NCBI GenBank assembly: GCA_014896235.1
Contig: JADBKU010000037.1
Coordinates: 1 to 56,085 of the forward strand
Direction of reading: 5' to 3'
From: a bacterium
Lineage (GTDB): Bacteria > Desulfobacterota > Binatia > Binatales > Binataceae
Length of the DNA stretch: 56,085 nucleotides
Shown here: positions 17,680-25,911 of the stretch, in pieces
Numbering within the stretch: position 1 is the stretch's first letter
Layout: the number at the start of each line of letters is the position of its first letter
The notes under the pieces: generated by a model
What the model was told of the DNA's origin: nothing
The model's database searches: none
Seen by the model: the letters and a program-made list of their open reading frames with translations, nothing else
Position numbers and translations under genes: made by a program

Positions 17680-18279
17680 TTATCCGTTCTTCGCCTTGAC
17701 CAAATCCACGAGCGCTTCGCTGATATCCGGATTCGCCCAATCGTAGGGTCCGAGATGATGCGCCACGATCCGGCCCTGCTGGTCGATAATAAAAGTTTCC
17801 GGAATGCCGCTCACGTCGTAGGCGTCGCCCACCTTGTTCGCCGGATCGAGCAGCACCGGAAACTTGAAGCCGTATTTGGCCATGAAGGGCGCGACCGCGG
17901 CTTTGCCGTCGCTATCCTGGCTGACCGCGAGAATCACGAAACCGGGGTTGCCGCGCAGCTTCTCGTAGAGTTTTTCGATCGACGGCATCTCCTCGCGGCA
18001 CGGCCCGCACCATGTCGCCCAGATATTCAGAAATACCACTTTGCCGCGCAACTTGGAGAGCGTGACGGTCTCGCCGTCGAGGCTGGTCAAAGTGAAGTTC
18101 GCCGCCATCTTGCCCGCCGCGACCTCGTCTCCCGCCGCCGCAGGCTTGATCGTGACCGGCGCGTCCGCCGCCGTATCGCCCGGACGGGCGCCGCCGAAAT
18201 TCACGGCCGCGATCAGAACTACCGCCGCGAGCAGCACCGCGCCTGCGATCAGCGAAAGTATCCTGGCGTCGCGTCCCAT
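17680..18279 (-). CDS. TlpA/ResA-type membrane-anchored thiol-disulfide oxidoreductase
   Basis: A 199-residue protein with an N-terminal signal anchor (ILSLIAGAVLLAAVVLIAAV) and a periplasmic thioredoxin fold at about residues 57-195. The redox site is WCGPC (Cys91 and Cys94), and the cis-Pro loop is in VSGIPETFIID. Such proteins reduce cytochrome c apoproteins or other exported thiols. It starts 3 bases after the lgt stop and precedes the ctpA-like gene, so it belongs to the lgt operon. The window holds one cytochrome c gene, at 33.3 kb, but the rest of the Ccm/Ccs machinery is not here. Confidence 0.9.
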   Translation of the reverse strand: MGRDARILSLIAGAVLLAAVVLIAAVNFGGARPGDTAADAPVTIKPAAAGDEVAAGKMAANFTLTSLDGETVTLSKLRGKVVFLNIWATWCGPCREEMPSIEKLYEKLRGNPGFVILAVSQDSDGKAAVAPFMAKYGFKFPVLLDPANKVGDAYDVSGIPETFIIDQQGRIVAHHLGPYDWANPDISEALVDLVKAKNG

Positions 18280-18282
18280 CGT

Positions 18283-19119
18283 TCAGGCCCTCAGCGTGGC
18301 CGGCGGTTCGACCGCAACGCCGTGCCGCGGCGCGGTGGCGTACCAGACCGCCGCGCCCGCCGCCATCATCACGATCGAAATCAGCTGCGCTTCGCTCAGG
18401 CCCCACAAAACGCGCGGGTTGATTCTCAGAAACTCGACCAGAAAACGCGCCAGCCCCGACAGCATCAGATACAGCGCCAGCAGCCGCCCGTCCGGCGCGC
18501 TGCGCCGCATCGACCAAAGCAGCACGAAAATGCCGACGTACAGCACCGCCTCGTAGATGGGTGTCGGATGCACCCGCACGCCGGGAAAATAGCCCGAAAC
18601 CAGGTTGTCGTTGGCGTCGAGCTTGAGCACCGTGTGCGCGTTCCATCCGACGATCGCCTTCGGATACGCCATCGCCCACGGCAGCGTTGACGGCAGGCCC
18701 CAGTCGCCGTCGCCCGACAGCAGGCATCCGATCCGACCGAACGCCTGGCCAAGCACCAGCGCGGGCGCGCTCATGTCGAACAATTGAACGATTCCGACCC
18801 GGTAGCGGCGCGCGACGATGGCGGTAGCGACGACGCCGCCGATAAAGCCGCCGTACCATACGAAGCCCGCGCCCGAAAACACGATCGACCACGGATTCGC
18901 CCGATAAATCGGCCAATTATCGATTACGTCGTAAAGCCGCGAACCGGCGATTCCGCCGATCGCGGCCCAGACCACGGCGGCGTTCGCGAGATCGGTATCG
19001 ATTCCGCGCCGGCGGCACTCGCTCGTCAGCAGCAGGTCGGCCGAGATAAAACCCAACGCCATCATCAGGCCGTAGCTGTAAATTGTGATCGGCCCCAGAT
19101 GCAGCAAAACTGGAATCAT
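18283..19119 (-). CDS. lgt: Prolipoprotein diacylglyceryl transferase
   Basis: A 278-residue inner-membrane enzyme that moves diacylglycerol from phosphatidylglycerol to the Cys of prolipoproteins. It has about seven membrane helices. Family motifs are YGLMMALGF near the N-terminus, VWYGGFIGG, and GRIGCLLSGDGDWG with the conserved Arg and Gly residues, then HPTPIYEA. It is the first gene of the run lgt-tlpA-ctpA-xseA-xseB-tlyA and is divergent from dtd; the 104 bases between them must hold both promoters. It would act on the putative lipoprotein at 10.8-11.5 kb among others. Confidence 0.94.
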   Translation of the reverse strand: MIPVLLHLGPITIYSYGLMMALGFISADLLLTSECRRRGIDTDLANAAVVWAAIGGIAGSRLYDVIDNWPIYRANPWSIVFSGAGFVWYGGFIGGVVATAIVARRYRVGIVQLFDMSAPALVLGQAFGRIGCLLSGDGDWGLPSTLPWAMAYPKAIVGWNAHTVLKLDANDNLVSGYFPGVRVHPTPIYEAVLYVGIFVLLWSMRRSAPDGRLLALYLMLSGLARFLVEFLRINPRVLWGLSEAQLISIVMMAAGAAVWYATAPRHGVAVEPPATLRA

Positions 19120-19223
19120 CGTTCGACCAAGTATAATACGGTTGCGGCAAGTACGACACTATCGCCCGGCCGCCATGGCCGCGCGATTGCGCGGCGTCGT
19201 CCTGATAGTTTATTGACGCTCCG

Positions 19224-19670
19224 ATGCGCGCGATTGTTCAACGGGTCAGTTCGGCCGAGGTTCGGGTTGGCGGGCGCACGATCGGCAAAATCGGCCGTGG
19301 ATTCGCCGTACTGCTCGGCGTAACGCATGACGACAACGAAGCTGACGCGGACTATCTCGCCGATCGGATTGCCGGGATGAGGGTGTTCGCGGACGCCGCG
19401 GGCAAAATGAATCTGGCGCTGAGCGCCGTCGGCGGCGCGGTGCTGGCGATTTCGCAATTCACGCTCTACGCCGATCCTAGCCAGCGCCGGCCGTCATTTG
19501 TCGCGGCGGCAGCTCCCGAGCCGGCCCGCCGCCTGTACGAGCACTTTATCTCGCACCTGCGGGCGCGCGATGTTACCGTGGAAACGGGCGAGTTCGGCGC
19601 CCATATGGAATTGGCGCTGGTCAACGACGGCCCGGTCACGCTGATCCTCGACAGCCGGGAACGCCGCTAG
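19224..19670 (+). CDS. dtd: D-aminoacyl-tRNA deacylase
   Basis: A 148-residue enzyme that hydrolyses D-amino acids (and glycine on tRNA-Ala) from mischarged tRNA. All core motifs are present: the start MRAIVQRVSSAEV, the catalytic SQFTLYAD, and the cross-subunit NDGPVTLILDS, whose cis Gly-Pro pair confers chiral proofreading. The length is normal. It heads a plus-strand trio with the DUF1285-like gene and trmL, so the trio carries two tRNA-quality genes. Confidence 0.95.
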   Translation: MRAIVQRVSSAEVRVGGRTIGKIGRGFAVLLGVTHDDNEADADYLADRIAGMRVFADAAGKMNLALSAVGGAVLAISQFTLYADPSQRRPSFVAAAAPEPARRLYEHFISHLRARDVTVETGEFGAHMELALVNDGPVTLILDSRERR

Positions 19671-19707
19671 GCGGCTCGTCCGATTTCTTCGGAGATTTGT
19701 AAAGACG

Positions 19708-20193
19708 ATGGCGCGGGCAGGATTTTACGCGGTCGAATCGGGCAAGATTTCATTCCGCCGCGACGGCCATTGGTACAACGACGACGAGCGCATCGAAAAT
19801 CCGCGCATCGCGCTGCTCTTCAGCCGCAGCCTCAAGCGCGCCCCCGACGGCGGCTACTACCTGCAGGTGGCCGAAGAGCGCGCGCCGGTCACGGTCGAGG
19901 ACACGCCCTACGTCGTGGTCACGGTCGAAGACGCGCCGGACGGCGGGTTGATCGTCGTCACCAACGACGAGGAACGCGAGCCGCTCGATCCTGCGACCCT
20001 CGTGGTCGGCGCGGAACACGTTTTATATTGCATGGTCAAAGGCGGGCGGTTCCGCGCGCGCTTTCTGCGCTCAGCGTACTACCATCTGGCCGATCGCTTC
20101 GTCGCCGGGGACGGCGGCAAAGGCTTCGCGATCGAAATCAACGGGCGCCGCTATCCGATCCGCTACGCCGCGGCCGCGCACAATCCTTCCTGA
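19708..20193 (+). CDS. DUF1285-like protein
   Basis: A 161-residue soluble protein. The order of motifs fits DUF1285: a strand with FRRDGHWYNDDERIENPRI near residue 12-30, ALLFSRSL, YYLQVAEERAPVTVEDTPYV, a central VVVTVEDAP and a C-terminal HVLYCMVKGGRFRARFLRSA with YYHLADRF. Members have a two-domain beta-rich fold with unknown function. It lies 37 bases after dtd and 7 bases before trmL. The family call is by pattern only and moderately sure. Confidence 0.7.
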   Translation: MARAGFYAVESGKISFRRDGHWYNDDERIENPRIALLFSRSLKRAPDGGYYLQVAEERAPVTVEDTPYVVVTVEDAPDGGLIVVTNDEEREPLDPATLVVGAEHVLYCMVKGGRFRARFLRSAYYHLADRFVAGDGGKGFAIEINGRRYPIRYAAAAHNPS

Positions 20194-20200
20194 AACCAAA

Positions 20201-20695
20201 TTGGCGACGCTCGCGGCTCCGACTTTCAATATCGTGCTGGTGCGGCCCGAGATTCCGCAGAACTCCGGGTCGATTGGGCGGCTTGCGGCGGCGGCCAAAG
20301 CGCGCCTCCATCTGGTGGGACCGCTCGGCTTCTCGCTCGAAGATCGCTATCTGAAACGCGCCGGCCTCGATTACTGGCCGTTCGTCGATTTGCGCGTCTA
20401 TCGCGATTGGGAGGAGTTCGACGCGCTCCATGAGACCCTGCGGTCGTCCGCTTTCCGCTATTTCTCCGCGCGCGCGCAAAAAACCTATCTCGCGGCGGAT
20501 TACCGCGCAGGCGATTATCTTGTCTTCGGCAGCGAGACCAAAGGGCTCGGCGCGGCTTTTCTCGCGCCGCGCGCCAATTCCGCCTATCGGATTCCGATCT
20601 TCGAACCGGGCGTGCGCAGCCTCAATCTCGCCAATGCGGTTTCGATCGTTTTGTATGAAGGACTGCGCCGCACGAATCTTCTCACGGACGAGTAA
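20201..20695 (+). CDS. trmL: tRNA (cytidine(34)-2'-O)-methyltransferase TrmL
   Basis: A 164-residue SPOUT methyltransferase that methylates the wobble ribose of tRNA-Leu species. The three SPOUT motifs are clear: PEIPQNSGSIGR, FGSETKGL and VRSLNLANAVSIVLYE, the last forming the trefoil knot that binds SAM. It starts at a TTG seven bases after the DUF1285 stop. Its last 14 bases overlap the 3' end of nhaA on the other strand, so transcripts of the two genes would collide. Confidence 0.92.
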   Translation: MATLAAPTFNIVLVRPEIPQNSGSIGRLAAAAKARLHLVGPLGFSLEDRYLKRAGLDYWPFVDLRVYRDWEEFDALHETLRSSAFRYFSARAQKTYLAADYRAGDYLVFGSETKGLGAAFLAPRANSAYRIPIFEPGVRSLNLANAVSIVLYEGLRRTNLLTDE

Positions 20696-21947
20696 TTCTT
20701 AGCCGGCGGCCACGAGACCCGCGATCGCCAAGGCTCAAGACCAGCGCTCCAACGAGCGCCGACAGCGACGATCCCGCCAGAATCGCGAGCTTCGCTTCCT
20801 CGAGCATCGCGGAATGAAAGCCGAAGGCCAACTGCGCGATAAACAGCGACATCGTGAAACCAATCCCGGCCAGCATCCCGATACCGATCAACGTGCGGCC
20901 GGCCATCCCGTCGGGCAACTCTCCCACTCCCGTCCGTGCCGCCAGCAGCGTCGCGCCGATTACTCCGACCGGCTTGCCGATCAGCAAGCCAAGCGCCGTG
21001 CCCATCGCGGCGGGCGTGGCGAGCGCGGCCACGCCGAGGCCGCCGAAGCCCAGCCCGGCGTTGGCCAGCGCGAAAATCGGCAAAATCGCGAAATTGACCC
21101 ATGGATTCAACAGATGCTCCAGGCGGCGCAGCGGGGAGTCGCCGCCACGGTCAGGATGGGTTTCGACGGCGAGAAAATCGCCGGCGTCATCGCCGGACGC
21201 GCGCCGCGCGCCCGGCACGCACATCGCGAGAATGACGCCGGCGATCGTCGGATGCACTCCGCTCATCGCCACCGCGCACCACAAGCCGGCGCCGATCGTC
21301 AAATACGGCCAGAGCCGCCGCACGCCCATCCAATTCAGCGCGATCAGAACCGCGGTCGCGGCGGCGGCCGCGCCGAGCGCGCCGGGCGAAACCGTCTCGC
21401 CGTAAAACAGCCCGATCACCAGAATCGCGCCGAGGTCGTCGATAATCGCGAGCGCCGTAAGGAACGCCGTCGCGGCCGGCGGCACGCGCGATCCGAGCGC
21501 GCGCATCACGCCCAGCGCGAACGCGATATCGGTCGCCATCGCGATTCCCCATCCGTGCGCCGCGCCGGTGCGGCCCGCGAGCGCGGCGTAAATCGCGATC
21601 GGCGCGATCATTCCGCCGGTCGCGGCGATCGCCGGAGTGGCGGCGGCGCGCGCCGTCTTCAACCGGCCCGCGGTAAGTTCAAACTTGATTTCGAGGCCGA
21701 CCTGCAAAAAGAACACCGCCATCAGCAGGTCGTCGATAAGAACCTGCAGCGAGACGAGCGGCGCGAAGGGCCCGACGCGCACGCCGATCGGCATCCGGCA
21801 AAACGCGTCGTAACCGCCGCTCCACGGAGAGTTCGCCCATCCCAGCGCGATCAGCGCGGCGCCGAGCAGCATCGCGCCCGGCAATCCCTCCCACTCGGCA
21901 ATCCGCTTCATCCGCTCCGCATGTCGGCGCAATCGAGGTTTCGCCAT
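20682..21947 (-). CDS. nhaA: Na+/H+ antiporter NhaA
   Basis: About 421 residues with eleven to twelve membrane helices. The ion-binding pair of aspartates of NhaA is in ALAIIDDLGAILVI, and the family sequences FFLQVGLEIKFELTAG, DIAFALGVM, and FTMSLFIAQLAF are all present. It exchanges Na+ for H+ to control cytoplasmic pH and sodium. I chose the ATG at 21947; the in-frame TTG at 21956 adds only three residues. Its 3' end overlaps trmL by 14 bases. Single gene, no partner. Confidence 0.94.
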   Translation of the reverse strand: MAKPRLRRHAERMKRIAEWEGLPGAMLLGAALIALGWANSPWSGGYDAFCRMPIGVRVGPFAPLVSLQVLIDDLLMAVFFLQVGLEIKFELTAGRLKTARAAATPAIAATGGMIAPIAIYAALAGRTGAAHGWGIAMATDIAFALGVMRALGSRVPPAATAFLTALAIIDDLGAILVIGLFYGETVSPGALGAAAAATAVLIALNWMGVRRLWPYLTIGAGLWCAVAMSGVHPTIAGVILAMCVPGARRASGDDAGDFLAVETHPDRGGDSPLRRLEHLLNPWVNFAILPIFALANAGLGFGGLGVAALATPAAMGTALGLLIGKPVGVIGATLLAARTGVGELPDGMAGRTLIGIGMLAGIGFTMSLFIAQLAFGFHSAMLEEAKLAILAGSSLSALVGALVLSLGDRGSRGRRLRITRP

Positions 21948-22055
21948 GCGGCCCAAGCGCCGCGCGGCACTGCAAATCTATGGCGTGCGCGAGCGCCGAT
22001 CGAGAGCAACCGGCCGTTCGATGCGCGAATTTTGATCAGCCGATGATTCTTGTGT

Positions 22056-22542
22056 TCAGGCTTGATTCCCGCCGCGCGGCCCGTTGGGTTCGGGCTTGGT
22101 TCGCGGCACCGCTCCAAATGGAGTGATTTTGAACTCGCCCGCGTCCATCACTTCGGGCTTTCTGAGCGCCCAATATAATGCGATCAACCAACCGGCCAAT
22201 GTCCACCCAAAGCAGAGGTTCAAAACGAAGACATTGTGAAAATTAGCCTGGCCCGTTAATCGCGGCTGCGGTCGGCAGAAAATAAATAAGAATGGCGAGA
22301 ATCGGAATCGCCATGAATAGCAGCGTGTCGCCCCAGGTTTTTTGGTCGGTAAGCGGCAGCATCGCCAGCCCGCACAAAAAGGCGAAGCCCACGATAAAGG
22401 CCCAGATTTTATGTTCGGGATCAAGTTCGAGCAGCCATCCCGCAGAAGACGACATAATCGATGCAACGATCAACGCGACGGCAACCGACAAAACGAGCGT
22501 GGCGAGCCATTCGACGAACCCTGGATCGTTGAAAATGCTCAT
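22056..22542 (-). pseudogene. Superinfection-immunity-like small membrane protein, frameshifted
   Basis: Two overlapping minus-strand frames together form one protein. The first (22243-22542) encodes three to four membrane helices and ends in IYFLPTAAAINGPG. The second resumes with NFHNVFVLNLCFGWTLAGW and ends at 22056. The joined motif, YFLP..AAI..N..VF.LN..FGWTL.GW..AL.WA, is that of the T4 Imm-like superinfection immunity family common in bacteria. Removing one C from the CCC at 22252-22254 rejoins the frames as AINGQANFHNVF. The base composition is lower in GC than the flanks. Real mutation or sequencing error cannot be told apart here. Confidence 0.7.
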
Positions 22543-22726
22543 GGCGCAACTAGACCGTTGTGCTGTCTGACCGCTAATTTAACTAGCGTATATCATAAAA
22601 TAAGTCAAACATCTGTTATTTAGGACAGAAATAGCTAAATTTGCTCCCACTACCATCGAAAACCAATCGCGCGGCAGTTTTCCGACCGGCAGCCTCTCGC
22701 CCAGAATCTGTTCAATCCCGCATAAT
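22543..22726. promoter_or_regulatory. AT-rich divergent intergenic region
   Basis: The 184 bases between the immunity-like gene (minus) and the HPP-like gene (plus) are markedly AT-rich for this genome, with a run near 22573-22660. It holds the small inverted repeats GCTA/TAGC and CTGT/ACAG but no clear promoter pair. Both flanking genes presumably start here. Confidence 0.35.
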
Positions 22727-23785
22727 GTGACGTACACGACCTCAGCCAAATTGCTCACGTCGATGCCTGATACGTTCACAGCGCGGGACTCGTTGCAACC
22801 AGCGCCGCCGGCCGAAGCGTGTCTTGATCGCCCGCGGCGCCACTACGCCGCCGACCTCATAGCTGTCGCCTATATCGGCGCGATCGGACTGATCGCGCTG
22901 CTCAGCGGCGCCATCTATGTCCTCTTCCCCGAATTGGGCGCGCTCTCGTGGGACGTGATGCGTCGGCCAAACGGGCGCTGGGGTTCCGCGCCATTGATGC
23001 TGGCGCTGACGCCGGCCCTGACCGGCGCGGTCGGCACGGTCGCGACCCGCAATTTGCCGTACGGATTCGCCTCGGTCGCGATCGTCGTATGCGCATCGAT
23101 TTTGATCCTGCGGACGATGCGCTCGCCAATCGCGCCGGCGATTTCGGCTGGATTGCTGCCGCTCGTGCTGGGCATCACCAGTTGGTGGTACCCACTCGGC
23201 ATCCTGCTCGGCTCAGCCCTGTTGACGGCGCTGCTGCTCGGATGGCGCCGGTCATCGCCGCTTGGCGGCGCGACGCCTCAGTCTGCGACGCCGCCCGGCG
23301 CCGCCGTCGCGTCCGAGCCGCATCCAGAATCCCTGCTCGCGCTCGATTGGTTCGCTCCGCTGCTGATTTTCGTCCTGATTGCGGTCGCGATGGTCAAGCT
23401 GACCGATATGCGCTTTATCTTGTTTCCGCCGCTGGTCGTGCTGATGTACGAGATGTTCCACGACCCCGATCGATGCCCATGGGCGCCTCACCTGGGGCGC
23501 CTGCCTGTGGTCTGTTTCGCCGCCGCTCTCGGCGGTTTCGTGGTGCATCAGCAAGTTCCAGTGATCCCGCTGGCGGCGGCGTTAAGCATGGCATGGGGCG
23601 TGCTGGTCCTGCGGATTTTCCGAACCAACGTGCCGCCTGCGCTGGCTGTGGCGTTGTTGCCGATGGTTATCGATCGCCCAACGATTCTTTATCCAATTTC
23701 GGTCGGCATCGGGATCGCTCTCGGCGCGCTTTGGTTCTCGATTTTCAGGAAATTTCGCCGACGTCCTGGTCTGATTGTCTCCTGA
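22727..23785 (+). CDS. Integral membrane protein with two copies of an HPP-like unit
   Basis: A 352-residue membrane protein. It contains two clear tandem copies of about 115 residues. Copy 1 (about 50-160) starts YVLFPELGALSWDV and ends with ISAGLLPLVLG, SWWYPLGI. Copy 2 (about 225-340) starts FILFPPLVVLMYEMF and ends with LAVALLPMVID, TILYPISV. Each copy has four to five helices. The pattern, FP.L..L..D/E...RP near the start and PA...LLP before YP, recalls the HPP family of small membrane proteins, usually one unit long. An Ala/Pro linker joins the copies. Function unknown; an in-frame ATG at 22763 is an alternative start. Confidence 0.72.
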   Translation: MTYTTSAKLLTSMPDTFTARDSLQPAPPAEACLDRPRRHYAADLIAVAYIGAIGLIALLSGAIYVLFPELGALSWDVMRRPNGRWGSAPLMLALTPALTGAVGTVATRNLPYGFASVAIVVCASILILRTMRSPIAPAISAGLLPLVLGITSWWYPLGILLGSALLTALLLGWRRSSPLGGATPQSATPPGAAVASEPHPESLLALDWFAPLLIFVLIAVAMVKLTDMRFILFPPLVVLMYEMFHDPDRCPWAPHLGRLPVVCFAAALGGFVVHQQVPVIPLAAALSMAWGVLVLRIFRTNVPPALAVALLPMVIDRPTILYPISVGIGIALGALWFSIFRKFRRRPGLIVS

Positions 23786-24035
23786 AACTGACGGCGCCAG
23801 TCTCGATTCCTTCGCCCCCGATTCCAACTTTCTCCGCCTTCCAAAAAAAACTTGGCGCCAGGAAATCTTACGCTGACGGCTTTCTCGCGAAGATTTGCGA
23901 ATTTTCTGAAATCGCGAAGCGTGTTAACATTCGGCCTAGAGCGGATTTAATGTGCGAACTTGGGATTTATCCTAAGGTTGCGGATACGCAAAAGGATGTC
24001 GCACTAGCGGCGCCGAATTTGCTCGAAATTCAGCC
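23786..24035. other. Intergenic region upstream of the TPR gene
   Basis: 250 bases without a supported gene. A poly-A tract of 8 lies near 23845 and the region is more AT-rich than the flanking genes. I see no terminator hairpin after the HPP-like gene and no convincing promoter. Confidence 0.35.
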
Positions 24036-24743
24036 ATGCCTTCGATGGCTCGAATCGCAGCGATCTTGGCCGTCATAATCGCGGCGACGATAGCGTTAAC
24101 GACTCCGGTTCACGCCACGGACTTGGTTTGCGATTCGACCGCCGATTACTACCTCGGCCGGGAAGATTACGCCGACGCGATCACGGCGCATCAACGCGTG
24201 CTTGCCGCGAACCCCGGCGACGCGCTTGCGCATTATCATCTTGGCTTCGCCTATGGCATGACGGGCCAGCGGCGGGCGGAACTGTCGGAATATCGCAAAG
24301 CCGCGGCACTGGGCTTGCGGCAATGGGACTTCGAACTTAATTTCGGACGGGCCGAACTGGAAAGCGGCGATCCCGCCGCGGCGTCCCGCGCATTCCAGCA
24401 GGCGATTGCGCTCGCGCCGCGGCGTCCCGAAGGTTATTACAACCTTGGCCTCGCGGATGAATGCCGCGGGATGCTCCAGCAGGCCCTCGAGGCTCTGACC
24501 GCATCGCTCGCGCTGGATCCCAATCAACCCGACGCCCGCAACATGCTCGGCGTCGTCTATGCGGAACAAGGCGACTACGCCCACGCGCGCGAAGTATGGA
24601 CGCGGCTTGCCCAGACCTCGCCCGATTTTGCCCCGGCCCGCGAAAATCTGGCGGCGCTTGAGCATATGGCGGCGGCGCCGAAAGCTCCCGGCGGCCACGA
24701 CTGTTTCCAGTTTCGCACGGCGATGGCCGGCGATGTTCGCTGA
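24036..24743 (+). CDS. Exported TPR-repeat protein
   Basis: A 235-residue protein with an N-terminal signal sequence (IAAILAVIIAATIALTTPVHA, cut after VHA). Five consecutive helix-turn-helix TPR units follow, recognisable by Tyr/Ala/Leu spacing: YYLGREDYADAITAHQRVL, ALAHYHLGFAYGMTG, AAASRAFQQAIALAP, GYYNLGLADECRGML and ARNMLGVVYAEQGDYAHA. TPR proteins are protein-docking scaffolds; this one would act in the periplasm. No catalytic domain is attached. It is convergent with the beta-barrel gene, 18 bases away. Partner unknown. Confidence 0.8.
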   Translation: MPSMARIAAILAVIIAATIALTTPVHATDLVCDSTADYYLGREDYADAITAHQRVLAANPGDALAHYHLGFAYGMTGQRRAELSEYRKAAALGLRQWDFELNFGRAELESGDPAAASRAFQQAIALAPRRPEGYYNLGLADECRGMLQQALEALTASLALDPNQPDARNMLGVVYAEQGDYAHAREVWTRLAQTSPDFAPARENLAALEHMAAAPKAPGGHDCFQFRTAMAGDVR

Positions 24744-24761
24744 ATTGCGCCGCGCCGTTCT

Positions 24762-25709
24762 CTAAAAGAACGGGATGCGCATCGTAACCAGCCACTGATG
24801 GTTGAACGTGCGCGCCTGCGTCGCGGCGAATTGCAGGCCTGCGCCAAGCACGAAATAAGCGTGCTCGCTCAGCCGAAATCGGCCCAGGATCAGTCCCGGC
24901 GTCAAATATAGCTGCTGCTGGCCGCGCGTTTCGCCATTGGGATAAGACACCCACGTTGTCTCGAATTCCGGCCATACGGGGATTACGAATCCACCCAGAC
25001 TGAATTTGCGGCCGTATTGGAAAACGCTGTTCCAGGTGATCGGCGTGCCCAATTTGCCCGCCTCGCCGTCGGGCACCGACGGTCCGATCGTCGCCTGATA
25101 ATCGAACTCGCCAAAACTCGTCTCAATTCCCTTGCCGAAACCGAGCATCGGCGTGAACACGTCATGATTGGCCGACACGTACTGGTTCGAACCGGTCGCG
25201 AAGCTGTTGCCGAGCAGAAACGTCACGACGTAATTTCCCGCGTCGCTCGGCGAAGCGAGAATCCGGTACTTGAACAGAAACGTCCAGTCGCCCCATCCCG
25301 AAGTCCGCTTGTCGGCCGGCAGGTTCTTCGTGACATAGACCGGATTGCCAAATATCACTTCGGTGTTTTCGGTCGGAATAATCTCGGTGCCCTTGCTGGC
25401 GTATGTGAAAGTCTGCAATCCGTGCGCCGCGAAGGCGAAGCCGTAATCGGTGCGAATTTCCTGCTGCAGCGTCGGAATCACGGTCACGACCGGCGTCATC
25501 CAGTCCGGCTGTTCGTATTCATGGGTGTGATGAACCATGTTGATCCAGCGGTTGTAATAGTCGCCGAGCGTGTCGAGCAGCGAATAATTGGAGGGCGCCG
25601 CCGCGCTCTGCTGCGCCAGCGCGACTCCGGGAAGCAGGCTCAAGATTGCGCCGGTCAGCATCGCGCTGGCGGCAATAGCGAGTTTTCGGAATAAACGATC
25701 TGGTTTCAT
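24762..25709 (-). CDS. Outer-membrane beta-barrel-like protein
   Basis: About 315 residues. A signal peptide (KLAIAASAMLTGAILSLLPGVALA) is followed by a mature part rich in alternating aromatic and polar strands, ending in Phe-Phe after LVTMRIPFF, as barrel proteins do. The layout is like the outer-membrane channel or meta-pathway phenol-degradation barrel families, but no firm family motif is seen. I chose ATG 25709 (MKPDRLFRKL) over the ATG at 25727, since a TATAAT-like -10 on the minus strand at 25726-25731 would leave the longer start untranscribed. It stands alone, convergent with the TPR gene. Confidence 0.7.
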   Translation of the reverse strand: MKPDRLFRKLAIAASAMLTGAILSLLPGVALAQQSAAAPSNYSLLDTLGDYYNRWINMVHHTHEYEQPDWMTPVVTVIPTLQQEIRTDYGFAFAAHGLQTFTYASKGTEIIPTENTEVIFGNPVYVTKNLPADKRTSGWGDWTFLFKYRILASPSDAGNYVVTFLLGNSFATGSNQYVSANHDVFTPMLGFGKGIETSFGEFDYQATIGPSVPDGEAGKLGTPITWNSVFQYGRKFSLGGFVIPVWPEFETTWVSYPNGETRGQQQLYLTPGLILGRFRLSEHAYFVLGAGLQFAATQARTFNHQWLVTMRIPFF

Positions 25710-25828
25710 GGCGGCGCATAATGCCATTATACAAGCATAAAGACAAGTATTCTGGCATTACAATTCAGAGTTTTTTCAGTCCGCCCACGCCGTCTCCCGC
25801 AACCAGCGTGACGCTTTCCGGCCACGGC

Positions 25829-25879
25829 AAAAAAAACGGGCGGAGGAAGCGGCCAAAGCATCGCCGCTTCCTCCGCCCG
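25829..25879 (-). terminator. Rho-independent terminator behind the FBP aldolase/phosphatase gene
   Basis: A 17-bp perfect stem (arms 25837-25853 and 25863-25879, 9-base loop) is followed, in the minus-strand direction, by eight Ts (the eight As at 25829-25836 of the plus strand). It lies 33 bases beyond the end of the FBP aldolase/phosphatase reading frame and would end that transcript. Confidence 0.92.
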
Positions 25880-25911
25880 CCGCCGAGGCGGACGATTTCG
25901 CTAAGGCAGGA

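Noticed and set aside
22579..22779. A 66-residue minus-strand frame between the immunity-like and HPP-like genes
   Set aside because: It lies in AT-rich intergenic DNA, overlaps the HPP-like start and has no ribosome binding site or family pattern.
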